A DNA stretch of 22,450 nt, taken from contig CAKSBP010000047.1 of the NCBI GenBank assembly GCA_934438135.1, positions 1 to 22,450 of the forward strand, read 5' to 3'. This document shows, in pieces, positions 6,927 through 16,011 of this stretch (position 1 is its first letter; every line of letters starts with the position of its first letter). This stretch comes from an uncultured Clostridium sp. Its GTDB lineage: Bacteria; Bacillota; Clostridia; Lachnospirales; Lachnospiraceae. The notes beneath the pieces were generated by a model. The model was given only the letters and a program-made list of their open reading frames with translations, was not told the origin of the DNA and ran no database searches. The position numbers and the translations under genes are program-made.

Positions 6927-8081
6927 TTATGCCCGTTCCGACCGAATCTGATTCGAAACACTAAGTGCTACGCCCATTTCTGCCAGAAGAATCGCAATGG
7001 AAGTCCCTCCATAACTGATAAATGGAAGTGGAATACCAGTAGACGGAATCGAATTGGATACAACTGCTATATTTATGACAACCTGTACAGCAATGTGAAT
7101 TAAAATTCCTGTACAGATAAGTCCACCATATAAATCCGGCGCATTAATGGAAATAATAAATAAACGCCAGATTAACAGAACAAACAGCAGAATAACTGCT
7201 ACTGCTCCAAACAATCCAAGTTCTTCACAAATAATAGAAAAAATCATATCATTATGTGACTCTGGGATAAAACCAAGTTTCTGCATGCTATTTCCAAGTC
7301 CGGTACCAAAAATACCGCCAGATGCAATTGCATACAATCCCTGTAAAATCTGAAAGCCCTGGGAATGATTTTCCACATCCAGCCATACCTGGATTCGTAC
7401 GCTTCGGAACTGATCTCCTAAAAGTATGTATGCTCCAACTAATAAAGCAAACAAAATTCCAAAGAAAAAATAATACCACTTTTTCTTACTTGCCACAAAA
7501 CAAATTCCAACGGATATTGCAGAAACAACAAGAGCCGTACTTAAATTTTCTTTTGCAATCAGGGCAATTAATGGTGCAATAAATACCATAACCCGGACAA
7601 ATCCACCTACCCGGTTCAAACTCTTTGGGAGTACATTTACTACATATGCCACAAATAAAACTGCCGCAATTTTCGATAACTCCGACGGCTGGAACGTCCC
7701 AAATGGTCCAAGACTAATCCATCGTCTTGCACCATTGATTTTCATACCAAAGAACGATACATACATCTGAAGTATCAAGGCTGCAATATAAATCGCAGTC
7801 ACCAGCTTCATATGAATGACTGGTAGTTTTTTTATATAAATATGGTAATCAATTTTTGATACAGCAATCATCGCAATAATTCCTATGACTACTGCGACAA
7901 GCTGTTTCTTTAAAAAATATGCAGAATCTGAAAATTTCACCTGTGCTGTGTAAGAGCTTGTGCTGAAAATCATGACCAGTCCAAAACAGGACAGAAAGAT
8001 TGTCAGCAGCAACAGGCTGTAATCATAATAATTATTCATTTTTTTCTTGCTTTGTCGTCTATCCCTACTTCTTTCAGGCAC
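6927..8081 (-). CDS. ftsW: SEDS peptidoglycan glycosyltransferase FtsW/SpoVE
   Basis: Polytopic membrane polymerase that joins lipid II into glycan strands together with a class B PBP. The 384 residues contain about ten hydrophobic segments after a basic N-terminus. Family signatures include NGARRWISLGPFGTFQPSEL (116-135), the ESHNDMIFSIICEELG motif and a C-terminal PFISYGGTS. Start is GTG, with GGAG nine bases upstream; an ATG at codon 15 lacks such a site. Its place after murD corresponds to spoVE of Bacillus, and sequence alone does not tell a vegetative FtsW from a sporulation SpoVE. The two class B PBPs upstream are likely partners. Confidence 0.93.
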   Translation of the reverse strand: MPERSRDRRQSKKKMNNYYDYSLLLLTIFLSCFGLVMIFSTSSYTAQVKFSDSAYFLKKQLVAVVIGIIAMIAVSKIDYHIYIKKLPVIHMKLVTAIYIAALILQMYVSFFGMKINGARRWISLGPFGTFQPSELSKIAAVLFVAYVVNVLPKSLNRVGGFVRVMVFIAPLIALIAKENLSTALVVSAISVGICFVASKKKWYYFFFGILFALLVGAYILLGDQFRSVRIQVWLDVENHSQGFQILQGLYAIASGGIFGTGLGNSMQKLGFIPESHNDMIFSIICEELGLFGAVAVILLFVLLIWRLFIISINAPDLYGGLICTGILIHIAVQVVINIAVVSNSIPSTGIPLPFISYGGTSIAILLAEMGVALSVSNQIRSERA

Positions 8082-8144
8082 TGTTTAACACTCCTTGAAT
8101 CAAAATCTTACGCACAGGAAATTTCCATGCATCTCTTTCTAATC

Positions 8145-9500
8145 TTATAAATTATTGGCTAAATCCTTAAAGATACGGCCACGCTGTTCATAACTTTTAA
8201 ACATGCCCCAGCTTGCGCATGCTGGTGATAGTAGAATACAGTCTCCGCTGTCTGCGTTTTTGTAACAGATATTTACTGCTTCTTCCAAGCTGTCTGCAAG
8301 AACCGTTTTATCAAAACCACATTTTGCTGCCGTCTCCTGAATTTTTTCTCTTGTCTGGCCAATCAGGACAAGAAGTTTTACTTTTCCATTGAATGCTTCA
8401 ATCCACTCAGTAAAATCTGCATTTTTATCATAACCTCCACCAATCAGCAGAGTTGGAGATTCCATTGCCATAATACCACGAATTGCAGCATCTGGATTCG
8501 TTCCCTTCGAATCATTATAGAACTTCACGCCATTCTTTTCACAGACATATTCAATACGATGTTCTACGGCTTTGAATGTACAGCATACCTTACGGATAAT
8601 ATCCATAGGAACCCCCATAGATACTGCAATCAAAACTGCAGCCATAACATTTTCATAGTTATGGGTTCCAAGTAAAGTTAAGTCGGAAGTTTTACATACT
8701 TTTACTTCTTCACTGCCATCGTTATAAACAATATATTTATCTTCTGTTAAATAAATACCTTTGGATAACTTTTGTTTACTTGAGAAAAACAGCACCTGTG
8801 GCTTCAGGCTTTCTGCTCTCTCTCTTAAAATCTCATCCTCATAATTCAAAATACAAAAATCCTGTTCGCTCTGTGCGTCTGCAATATGGAATTTTGTATC
8901 AATATACGTTTTCATTGTATGATGGCGGTCAAGATGATCCGGCGTGATGTTTAAAACAGCACTTACTGCCGGATGGAAATCATACGTCGTCTCCAGCTGG
9001 AAACTACTGATTTCGGCTACTACAATAGACTCCTCTTTCGTAGAAAGCGCAACGTCTGTGTATGGATTTCCAATGTTCCCAACAACAAAAACGGATTCAT
9101 AATAGGCTTTCATAATTTCGCCGACTAAGGAAGTTGTTGTTGTCTTTCCGTTTGTTCCGGTGATTGCTATAACTTTTCCTTTGGCACACTGATATGCAAG
9201 CTCAATTTCACCGATTACAGGTATATTCTTGTTCTTAAATTCCAGAACCATAGGAGAATCCACAGGAACACCAGGACTGATTACTACCAGATCTGTTTTT
9301 TCTATTATGTCTTTCCCTAACGTGCCAATTACCACATGTACTCCATCTGGTGTTTTCTGACTGATTTCCTCTGCATTCAGTTTTTCGTTTGCATCAAATA
9401 AAATAACCTCTGCCCCCTCACTGTCTAAAAGGGATGCTGATGCAGTTCCACTCTTTCCTGTTCCTATTACTACTACATTTTTGTTATTTAACGTCATCAT
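8145..9500 (-). CDS. murD: UDP-N-acetylmuramoylalanine--D-glutamate ligase MurD
   Basis: Cytoplasmic ATP-dependent Mur ligase that adds D-glutamate to UDP-MurNAc-L-alanine. The N-terminal Rossmann-like domain begins VVVIGTGKSGTASA; the ATP-binding domain has the P-loop GTNGKTTTTS (115-124) and NITPDHLDRH; the C-terminal domain carries GTHNYEN and the DSKGTNP motif (330-336). Length 451 is typical. The reading frame is open back to a TTG touching the mraY stop, but GGAGG (9510-9506) lies 5 bases before the ATG at 9500 and 8 bases before a second ATG at 9497, so one of these is the start. The SD is only 9 bases after the mraY stop, which points to coupled translation. Confidence 0.96.
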   Translation of the reverse strand: MMTLNNKNVVVIGTGKSGTASASLLDSEGAEVILFDANEKLNAEEISQKTPDGVHVVIGTLGKDIIEKTDLVVISPGVPVDSPMVLEFKNKNIPVIGEIELAYQCAKGKVIAITGTNGKTTTTSLVGEIMKAYYESVFVVGNIGNPYTDVALSTKEESIVVAEISSFQLETTYDFHPAVSAVLNITPDHLDRHHTMKTYIDTKFHIADAQSEQDFCILNYEDEILRERAESLKPQVLFFSSKQKLSKGIYLTEDKYIVYNDGSEEVKVCKTSDLTLLGTHNYENVMAAVLIAVSMGVPMDIIRKVCCTFKAVEHRIEYVCEKNGVKFYNDSKGTNPDAAIRGIMAMESPTLLIGGGYDKNADFTEWIEAFNGKVKLLVLIGQTREKIQETAAKCGFDKTVLADSLEEAVNICYKNADSGDCILLSPACASWGMFKSYEQRGRIFKDLANNL

Positions 9501-9518
9501 CTTTTCCTCCATCCACAA

Positions 9519-10472
9519 TTACATAGCTGCGTATGCAACCAGGCAAAGAAGCCCTGTAATTATTGAAAATACTGTAACAACTCTTGTTTCTGACCATCCA
9601 CATAATTCAAAGTGATGGTGGATCGGAGTCATTTTAAAAATTCTTTTTCCATGCGTAATCTTAAAATAAGAAACCTGTAACATAACAGATACAGATTCCA
9701 TTAAATAAATGAAACCTACTATTACAATAAAGAATGGCATCTTTAGCATATAGGCTGCTGCTGCTACAAATCCACCAAGTGCGAGGGAACCCGTATCTCC
9801 CATAAATACTCTTGCAGGATAAACATTGTATACAAGAAAACCTAATAAAGCACCTGTTACGGCACATGCAATTGGAGAAATTCCATTTCCTGTACCAATT
9901 GCTACTACAGCGAAGAACGTTGAAATACAGGCTGTAACACTGGTCGCAAGGCCATCCAGTCCATCCGTTAAGTTCGCACCATTTACAGTTCCAATTACAA
10001 CAAAGAACATTAATACAATAAAGAAGGTCTTTGGAAGAGTAATCATTCCATAGAACGGAATCAATGTATCAGTTCCAAGACTGCTCTTATTCAGAACATA
10101 ATAACAAAATACTGCGGTTACAACAAACTGACCAAGCATTTTCTGCCATGCACGTAAACCAAGAGAACGTTTCATAACCACTTTAATATAATCATCCAGA
10201 AAACCAATCAATCCAAAACCAAGTGTTACAAACAGCACTGGAATGATTTGTTTATGTGTTCTGGTAAAAAGAAGGGATGTGATTAATACACTGCATAAAA
10301 TAATCAGTCCCCCCATAGTAGGAGTACCTGCCTTCTTTAAATGAGACTGCGGTCCTTCATCACGCACATACTGTCCAAACTTGAGTTTTTTCAGGAATGG
10401 AATAAATATTGGGCTTAATACCACACTAATAGCAAATGATATTAAAACTGGAAGTATAATTTGAAACTCCAT
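9519..10472 (-). CDS. mraY: Phospho-N-acetylmuramoyl-pentapeptide-transferase MraY
   Basis: Integral membrane enzyme that transfers phospho-MurNAc-pentapeptide to undecaprenyl phosphate, forming lipid I. The 317-residue protein has about ten membrane segments and all family motifs: GTPTMGG (49-55), the magnesium-binding DDYIK starting at Asp93-Asp94, NLTDGLDGLA (167-176), FMGDTGSLALGG (223-234) and the cytoplasmic HHHFE (285-289). The ATG is preceded by GAGGTG with a 7-base gap. It is the first gene after a promoter at 10539-10567 and heads the mraY-murD-ftsW-murA-ftsQ unit. In many Firmicutes murE and murF come directly before it; here spoVD does. Confidence 0.97.
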   Translation of the reverse strand: MEFQIILPVLISFAISVVLSPIFIPFLKKLKFGQYVRDEGPQSHLKKAGTPTMGGLIILCSVLITSLLFTRTHKQIIPVLFVTLGFGLIGFLDDYIKVVMKRSLGLRAWQKMLGQFVVTAVFCYYVLNKSSLGTDTLIPFYGMITLPKTFFIVLMFFVVIGTVNGANLTDGLDGLATSVTACISTFFAVVAIGTGNGISPIACAVTGALLGFLVYNVYPARVFMGDTGSLALGGFVAAAAYMLKMPFFIVIVGFIYLMESVSVMLQVSYFKITHGKRIFKMTPIHHHFELCGWSETRVVTVFSIITGLLCLVAYAAM

Positions 10473-10538
10473 TAAAATTCACCTCGTAATTATCATAAGT
10501 ATTGTTTGTCTGTAACCGACGGCTACATCAACTACACT

Positions 10539-10567
10539 ATTATATTCTATCTTAATTTCATTATCAA
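10539..10567 (-). promoter_or_regulatory. Predicted sigma-A promoter of mraY
   Basis: On the minus strand TTGATA (10567-10562), a 17-base spacer and a perfect TATAAT (10544-10539), in the 104-base gap between spoVD and mraY. Five of six -35 bases and all six -10 bases match consensus. It leaves a leader of about 60 bases before mraY, in which no convincing structure was found. Confidence 0.75.
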
Positions 10568-10576
10568 GAGAGATTT

Positions 10577-12352
10577 CTACTCATCTAGGTTTTGCTGTCC
10601 CTTTTTCCCGGCATCTGCCACCGCCTGTTTCTCTACACCAAGATACGGAAGAACATTTTCAAATACCTCTTTGACAACAGGAGCTGCTATGGTTCCGCCG
10701 TAATAAACTCCCTGTGGTTCATCAATTAGCACAATTGCAATAATCTTTGGATTATCTGCCGGTGCAAATCCTAAAAACGATGAAATATACTTATTGCTGC
10801 TTCGCGGAAGCTTTTCAGATGTTGCTGTTTTTCCACCAATTCGGAAACCTTCGATATAAGCATTTTTACCACTTCCTTCTGCTACAACAGATTCTAACAG
10901 CATACGCATGGTTTTTGAGGTATCCTCAGAAATTGCATGTTCCTTGATTGGATAATCTATTTTTTTTACCACGGTACCATCCGCATTTGAAACCGACACT
11001 CCAAAATGCGGTGTCACAAGAGTTCCTCCATTTACAATAGCACTCGCTGCACGAAGCAGCTGAAGCGGTGTAATCTGAAATCCCTGACCAAAGGACATAG
11101 TTGCAAGCTCCACTGGCTTGACATCCGAAATTTTATGCATAATGGAATTGGCTTCACCAGGTACATCAATTCCGCTTCTCTCAAATAATCCAAGCTTCCG
11201 AAAATTTTTATACATTCCCTGGGCGCCAACCCTGGAACCAACTTCCATAAATACTGGGTTACATGAATTCTGGATGCCCTGTACGAATGTCTCCGCACCA
11301 TGCCCACTTGTTTTATGACATCGGATTCTCCTGTCTTCTACAATCTTGTAGCCTGGACAGTTGAATTTATCCGTCAGTTTAACCACCTTTTCTTCCAGAG
11401 CTGCTGTAGCTGTAACTGTTTTAAACGTAGAACCAGGTTCATAGGAATCACTAATACAGCCATTTCTCCACATCTGATTCAGTAAATCATTCATTTTTTT
11501 ATTACCAGATGTAGAACCTGCATCATAATTCAACGTATATGGCTTATTCAGATTAAACTCCGGATAATTTACCATCGCATAAATTTCTCCATTTTGTGGA
11601 TTCATGCAAATGAATTTTACGTTATCTGCCTGCTTTTTCTCACAGACTTTTTTTGCAGCCTGCTCTGCAAACTTCTGAATATTTACATCTATGCTTAAAG
11701 TCAGATTATTTCCCGCAATAGGTTCCACTCTGTTCTCAGCTGCATTTTTAATTTCAACCCCCCTGGCATTGGTCAATGTCAGAATGGTTCCGTCAATGCC
11801 ATGAAGATATTTTTCATAGGCAACTTCCAGACCAATAATTCCCTGATTATCACTTCCTGTAAATCCAATTACTTTTGATGCAAGAGATTCCAGCGGATAA
11901 TAACGTTTATAATCTTCATCAATCATAACACCATCCATATCATATTCCCTGATTTTATCTGCCAGTTCCTTCGTAACATTGGACTGGATTCTTTCAATCG
12001 AGGAGATTTTTTCCACCCGTTTTCTTACCTTTTCTTCTGGTAAATCCAGTTCAGAAGAAAGAATCTGAATGACTTTCTCTGGCTCCTTGATCTGGGAATG
12101 GATGACTGAAATGGTACAAACCGGTTTATTGTTGGCTAGTTCTACTCCGTTGCAATCCAGAATTTTTCCTCGTTCGGCTTTAATTGAACGTTCTCTCTCG
12201 TGAACCTGTTTGGCCAGGACGCCATAATGATCTGATTGGTATATCATTAAATAAGCCAGCCTTCCCGTAAGTCCCACACATGCAATCAAAATAAAAATCA
12301 GTAATGCAGCTAAATTTCTCCGGTTAAATGTTTTATTGTGCAACGCAAACAT
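10577..12352 (-). CDS. spoVD: Class B penicillin-binding protein, SpoVD/FtsI type
   Basis: Membrane-anchored D,D-transpeptidase that cross-links peptidoglycan; SpoVD acts in spore cortex synthesis in Bacillus and is paired with SpoVE. One membrane segment (about 14-36) precedes the PBP dimerisation domain and the transpeptidase domain. Active-site motifs are EPGSTFKTV with Ser308 and Lys311, and NSCNP with SCN at 363-365. The third motif, normally KTG, reads KTA (508-510). There is no C-terminal PASTA domain, unlike Bacillus SpoVD. A TTG six codons further upstream (12370) is in frame but has no SD; the ATG at 12352 has only a weak CGAG, so the start is not firm. The product could equally serve vegetative division, since it is the second of two similar PBP genes here. 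Confidence 0.88.
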   Translation of the reverse strand: MFALHNKTFNRRNLAALLIFILIACVGLTGRLAYLMIYQSDHYGVLAKQVHERERSIKAERGKILDCNGVELANNKPVCTISVIHSQIKEPEKVIQILSSELDLPEEKVRKRVEKISSIERIQSNVTKELADKIREYDMDGVMIDEDYKRYYPLESLASKVIGFTGSDNQGIIGLEVAYEKYLHGIDGTILTLTNARGVEIKNAAENRVEPIAGNNLTLSIDVNIQKFAEQAAKKVCEKKQADNVKFICMNPQNGEIYAMVNYPEFNLNKPYTLNYDAGSTSGNKKMNDLLNQMWRNGCISDSYEPGSTFKTVTATAALEEKVVKLTDKFNCPGYKIVEDRRIRCHKTSGHGAETFVQGIQNSCNPVFMEVGSRVGAQGMYKNFRKLGLFERSGIDVPGEANSIMHKISDVKPVELATMSFGQGFQITPLQLLRAASAIVNGGTLVTPHFGVSVSNADGTVVKKIDYPIKEHAISEDTSKTMRMLLESVVAEGSGKNAYIEGFRIGGKTATSEKLPRSSNKYISSFLGFAPADNPKIIAIVLIDEPQGVYYGGTIAAPVVKEVFENVLPYLGVEKQAVADAGKKGQQNLDE

Positions 12353-12415
12353 CCTTATACTCGTTATCAATTTATTCTATTAACCGGATGATTAGATTAT
12401 GTTACAGAAAACGAT

Positions 12416-14440
12416 TTATTGTCCGTTTTCACCAGAATTCTGGGTATCTTCTTCCTGTCTTTCCATATTTTGTTTTACAGAAGGCAGTTCTGCATCCTGT
12501 TTTGCACCTGCCTCATCTCCAACCGTCTTGTTCACTTCACCCTCTGGTGTTACCCCGTTTTCTGTCTTATTGGACTTTTTTTCCTCTTCCTGTTTCTTAG
12601 ATTGAGCCGCAGCTTCCTTTTTCTTTTTCTTTTCCACTGCTTTTTCCGCTTTCGTCTTTGACTTTGGAATATCAAGGAATGGGAAAATCTCTTCTGCAAT
12701 ATCATGGAACAGCTGAGTTGCATAGGTACTATGCGCCTGATCTGCCACGTGCGGCTCATCAATTACAACATAAATCATAACCTGCGGATTATCCATTGGT
12801 GCAAAACCAATAAAAGATACCAGATATTTTCCATTTCCACGAGGGTATTTTTCTGCTGTACCAGTTTTACCACCGATAGCATATCCATCAATCTGGGCAA
12901 CGGTTGCAGTACCGTCATTTACAGTATCTAGCAGATACTGCCTGATTAATTCACTGGTATCCTCAGAAACCGTTTTCTTAATTACAACCGGCTCCTTGGA
13001 TTCAATTAATGCTCCTGTACTACTGTTAATTTCTTTCAAAATATGAGGCTCAATATAATTTCCTCCATTTACAAGAGAAGAATTTGCTGCCGCAATCTGA
13101 AGCATGGAACATTTAAAACCTTGTCCAAAGGTTGAAGTTGCAAGTTCTGTTGGTCCAAGCTGTTCCTCATTAAACAGATAACCTGTCGTTTCCGCCGGCA
13201 GATCAATTCCTGTCTTGGAACCAAACATAAAATTCTGCTGTTCTTTATAAAACTTCTTAACTCCGAGCTTTTCTCCTATCTGCATCAAAGCAGCATTACA
13301 GGAATACATTAAGGACTCCCCTAATGATACCGTACCATGTCCGACTCTGGATGCACAGCGGATCTTCACACCTGCTACCATATGGTAGCCAGGGCAGTAA
13401 AATTTCGTAGATTTTTTTACCACGCCCTCTTCCAGTGCAGATGCAACTGTTATCGGCTTATATGTGGAACCTGGTTCAAACATATCGCTGACAACGAAGT
13501 TTCTCCAAATCTGATTTAAAGCATCCAGCTTTGCCTGTTCATCCATTTTTGCAAGCTGCTTTTCTGTATAAAATCCTGTTAAATCTTTTGGATTGTTTAA
13601 GTTGTACTGTTCACCAGATGTCATGGCGTAAATCTCCGCTGTCTGAGGATTTGTTACCAGAACAGCCGTATTATTACTTCCCGTGCTTTTATTAAATTCA
13701 GCTACTTTCTTCTCCACAATGGATTGAATCTGTGCATCTAATGTAGTTACAATAGTATTTCCATTGACCGCATCTTTTACTGTTCTCTGTAAATTCAAAT
13801 CGGAATCAAAATAACCGTATTCTCTGCCGTCCTCTCCCGTCAGTTCATCATTATAATAAGATTCAATACCTGTACTCATACCAGATGTAGTAAATCCAAC
13901 TACATCACATGCGAGAGTATTATACGGGTATACACGTTTATAATCTTCTTCAAACCAGATTCCCTGAATGTTCTTATCCTTATCCTGCATTTTCTTAAAT
14001 GTCTTTACTTTATCAGCCTCAATAGATTTTTGGAAAACAACATATTGAGAAGTTGGTTTCTTTTCGAGAATCTCCTCGATTTCCTCTGCTTTTATTCCAA
14101 AGCTTTTCTCCAGGGCTTTGAGCGTTGGTTTCTGATACTCTTCCTTGGATAGTAATTTCTTTGGATCCAGAATAAGATTATAAACGCGGATACTCTGTGC
14201 TAACACAGTCTGGTTCCTGTCTAAAATGGATCCCCTCTTATATGCAATGGCATTGCTGACATATGTCTGCTGTGAAAGTACTCTCTTTTCATATTTATCT
14301 CCAACACTGTAATTTAAATACAATAATCTTCCAATTAATATCAGAAAAAGTACAATTATTGCACCAAATACAAACAGAAGATTTGTCTGCATGAATATGC
14401 CAAATTTTTTTATTCTCTTTTTACCGGTTTTATCTTTCAT
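12416..14440 (-). CDS. ftsI: Class B penicillin-binding protein PBP2/FtsI type, division transpeptidase
   Basis: Septal D,D-transpeptidase of 674 residues. A basic cytoplasmic N-terminus and one membrane segment (about 20-41) lead into the dimerisation domain and the transpeptidase domain. Motifs are FEPGSTYKPI with catalytic Ser325 and Lys328, YSCNA with SCN at 380-382, and IGGKTGTAEKYPRG with KTG at 525-527. Residues 593-674 form a Lys/Glu-rich, low-complexity tail predicted to be disordered outside the membrane, in the place where PBP2B of Bacillus has PASTA domains. It follows the ftsL-like gene by 18 bases, as in other Firmicutes dcw clusters, and is followed after 63 bases by the similar spoVD-type gene. 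Confidence 0.92.
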   Translation of the reverse strand: MKDKTGKKRIKKFGIFMQTNLLFVFGAIIVLFLILIGRLLYLNYSVGDKYEKRVLSQQTYVSNAIAYKRGSILDRNQTVLAQSIRVYNLILDPKKLLSKEEYQKPTLKALEKSFGIKAEEIEEILEKKPTSQYVVFQKSIEADKVKTFKKMQDKDKNIQGIWFEEDYKRVYPYNTLACDVVGFTTSGMSTGIESYYNDELTGEDGREYGYFDSDLNLQRTVKDAVNGNTIVTTLDAQIQSIVEKKVAEFNKSTGSNNTAVLVTNPQTAEIYAMTSGEQYNLNNPKDLTGFYTEKQLAKMDEQAKLDALNQIWRNFVVSDMFEPGSTYKPITVASALEEGVVKKSTKFYCPGYHMVAGVKIRCASRVGHGTVSLGESLMYSCNAALMQIGEKLGVKKFYKEQQNFMFGSKTGIDLPAETTGYLFNEEQLGPTELATSTFGQGFKCSMLQIAAANSSLVNGGNYIEPHILKEINSSTGALIESKEPVVIKKTVSEDTSELIRQYLLDTVNDGTATVAQIDGYAIGGKTGTAEKYPRGNGKYLVSFIGFAPMDNPQVMIYVVIDEPHVADQAHSTYATQLFHDIAEEIFPFLDIPKSKTKAEKAVEKKKKKEAAAQSKKQEEEKKSNKTENGVTPEGEVNKTVGDEAGAKQDAELPSVKQNMERQEEDTQNSGENGQ

Positions 14441-14458
14441 AAATCCCCCTAATGCCTC

Positions 14459-15013
14459 TTAGTGCTTCTTTAACTTTTTAATCATTTTTTTCAGTAAGTT
14501 GTCTTTTTTCGCTTCAGGGATATCTGCATACTGCTTCACAAAATCGCTTTCCATTTTTTTATACGTAATGATCTGCTTTTGCTTCGGATGAACCATTCCA
14601 AGTTCTTTGGTTGCAATACGATAAACATAAGATAAATCGACGTCCGAATCAACCTGTTCCAGAGCAATCTGATTTTCATCCTTTAACGTAATAATTTCGC
14701 TTTGTAAGGATGCAATTTCCTTGCTTATGCTGGTTACATCACCACGGACTTTTAGATAAGAAATACAGACACCAAACGTCAGGCCGACTAGAGCAGTCAG
14801 AAATAAAAATGTACCAAGCTGCATTCTTGTCTCTTCCTCCCGTTTAAGCCTTCTTCTTCTCTGTTCTCTGTTTCTCTTCTGTCTTCTCTGTAACTCTCTT
14901 CGTTCAAGCCAATCGTCCATGGACTCTTCGTAAGACTGAGCTGGCTGGCTGTTTAACTTTCTTGCTGCACTTCCGTCTGTGACGTATTTATTCTTTTGGT
15001 AACTGTTCTTCAT
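14459..15013 (-). CDS. ftsL: FtsL-like cell division protein
   Basis: Bitopic protein of 184 residues with a long, strongly basic cytoplasmic part (Arg/Lys-rich at about 38-62), one membrane segment (about 67-87) and an extracellular coiled coil with heptad-like leucine and isoleucine spacing (about 90-118), then YRIATKELGMVHPKQKQIITY, which resembles the end of FtsL proteins. FtsL joins FtsQ/DivIB and FtsB/DivIC in the complex that activates FtsW and FtsI. Sequence identity within this family is low, so the call rests on topology and on the position between rsmH and the division PBP. It is longer than Bacillus FtsL because of the basic N-terminus and a lysine-rich C-terminal tail. Confidence 0.82.
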   Translation of the reverse strand: MKNSYQKNKYVTDGSAARKLNSQPAQSYEESMDDWLERRELQRRQKRNREQRRRRLKREEETRMQLGTFLFLTALVGLTFGVCISYLKVRGDVTSISKEIASLQSEIITLKDENQIALEQVDSDVDLSYVYRIATKELGMVHPKQKQIITYKKMESDFVKQYADIPEAKKDNLLKKMIKKLKKH

Positions 15014-15053
15014 ACTCTCCCTCCTTTACGTTTCGCTCTTTTGTACCGTAAGC

Positions 15054-15992
15054 TTATTCTGCTTTCTCAAAGACTCTGAGTTTTGCACTCTTTGATCGTC
15101 TGTTGTATTCTAATTCCTCTTCACTTGGAAGTACTGGCTTTCTCGTAATGACCTTGCCTTTTGACTTTCTTCCACATACGCAGACTGGGAATCCCGGTGG
15201 GCAGATACATGGATTCTCCGCATCCCGGAAAATATTCTTTACAATTCTGTCTTCGAGAGAATGGAAAGTAATGATACAGATTCTTCCGCCTGGATTTAAC
15301 AAATCAATCATTGTATTTAATGTATCTTTCAAAACATCCAGTTCATGATTTAATTCAATTCGAACCGCCTGAAATGTACGCTTTGCCGGATGGCCTCCAG
15401 TTACACGGAATTTCATTGGAATTGCTTCCTTTATAATCTCAGCTAACTGAGTAGTTGTCTCAATCGGCTGTTTTTGTCTTGCCTGAACAATATGTTTGGC
15501 TATGTTCTTTGCAAATTTATCTTCACCGTAGTCACGGATAATCTTGTACAGCTCCATTTCACCATAATCATTCACAATATCTCTAGCTGTCTGTGAATTT
15601 CTCTGATCCATACGCATATCAAGAGACGCTTCTACATTATAGGAAAATCCTCTCTCTACTGTATCTAACTGGTAAGATGATACGCCAAGATCCAGTACAA
15701 TCCCATCCACTGCTTCGATTCCCAGGTTGTTAAGTACTGTTTTCATATTACAGTAATTATCCCGGACAATCGTTACGGTATCTCCAAACTCTTTTAATCG
15801 CTCTCCTGCAGCCTGTATCGCTGCTTCATCCTGATCAATTCCGATAAATCTGCCTGTCCCATGTAACCGGCTAAGGACCTGATAAGCATGTCCTCCTCCA
15901 CCTAATGTTCCATCGACATATGTTTTTCTTTCACGGACATTTAAATTGTCTATTGTTTCCTCTAATAATACTGATACGTGCTTAAATTCCAT
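15054..15992 (-). CDS. rsmH: 16S rRNA (cytosine-1402-N4)-methyltransferase RsmH
   Basis: SAM-dependent methyltransferase (formerly MraW) that modifies C1402 in the ribosomal P site. The SAM-binding loop is YVDGTLGGGGHAYQVL (25-40); further family motifs are DGIVLDLGVSS, the RMD segment after it, and GGRICIITFHSLEDRIVK near the end. A Cys-rich stretch CICPPGFPVCVCG precedes KVITRKPV, a form seen in many Firmicutes RsmH proteins. Length 312 is normal. The ATG has AAAGGAAGG upstream. Only 19 bases separate it from mraZ, the standard mraZ-rsmH start of a dcw cluster, and MraZ is expected to regulate it. Confidence 0.97.
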   Translation of the reverse strand: MEFKHVSVLLEETIDNLNVRERKTYVDGTLGGGGHAYQVLSRLHGTGRFIGIDQDEAAIQAAGERLKEFGDTVTIVRDNYCNMKTVLNNLGIEAVDGIVLDLGVSSYQLDTVERGFSYNVEASLDMRMDQRNSQTARDIVNDYGEMELYKIIRDYGEDKFAKNIAKHIVQARQKQPIETTTQLAEIIKEAIPMKFRVTGGHPAKRTFQAVRIELNHELDVLKDTLNTMIDLLNPGGRICIITFHSLEDRIVKNIFRDAENPCICPPGFPVCVCGRKSKGKVITRKPVLPSEEELEYNRRSKSAKLRVFEKAE

Positions 15993-16011
15993 TTTTGTTC
16001 TTTCCTTCCTT

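Noticed and set aside
12550..12762. Minus-strand 70-codon frame rich in Lys and Arg within the division PBP gene
   Set aside because: It is an out-of-frame reading of the low-complexity Lys/Glu-coding tail, not an independent gene.
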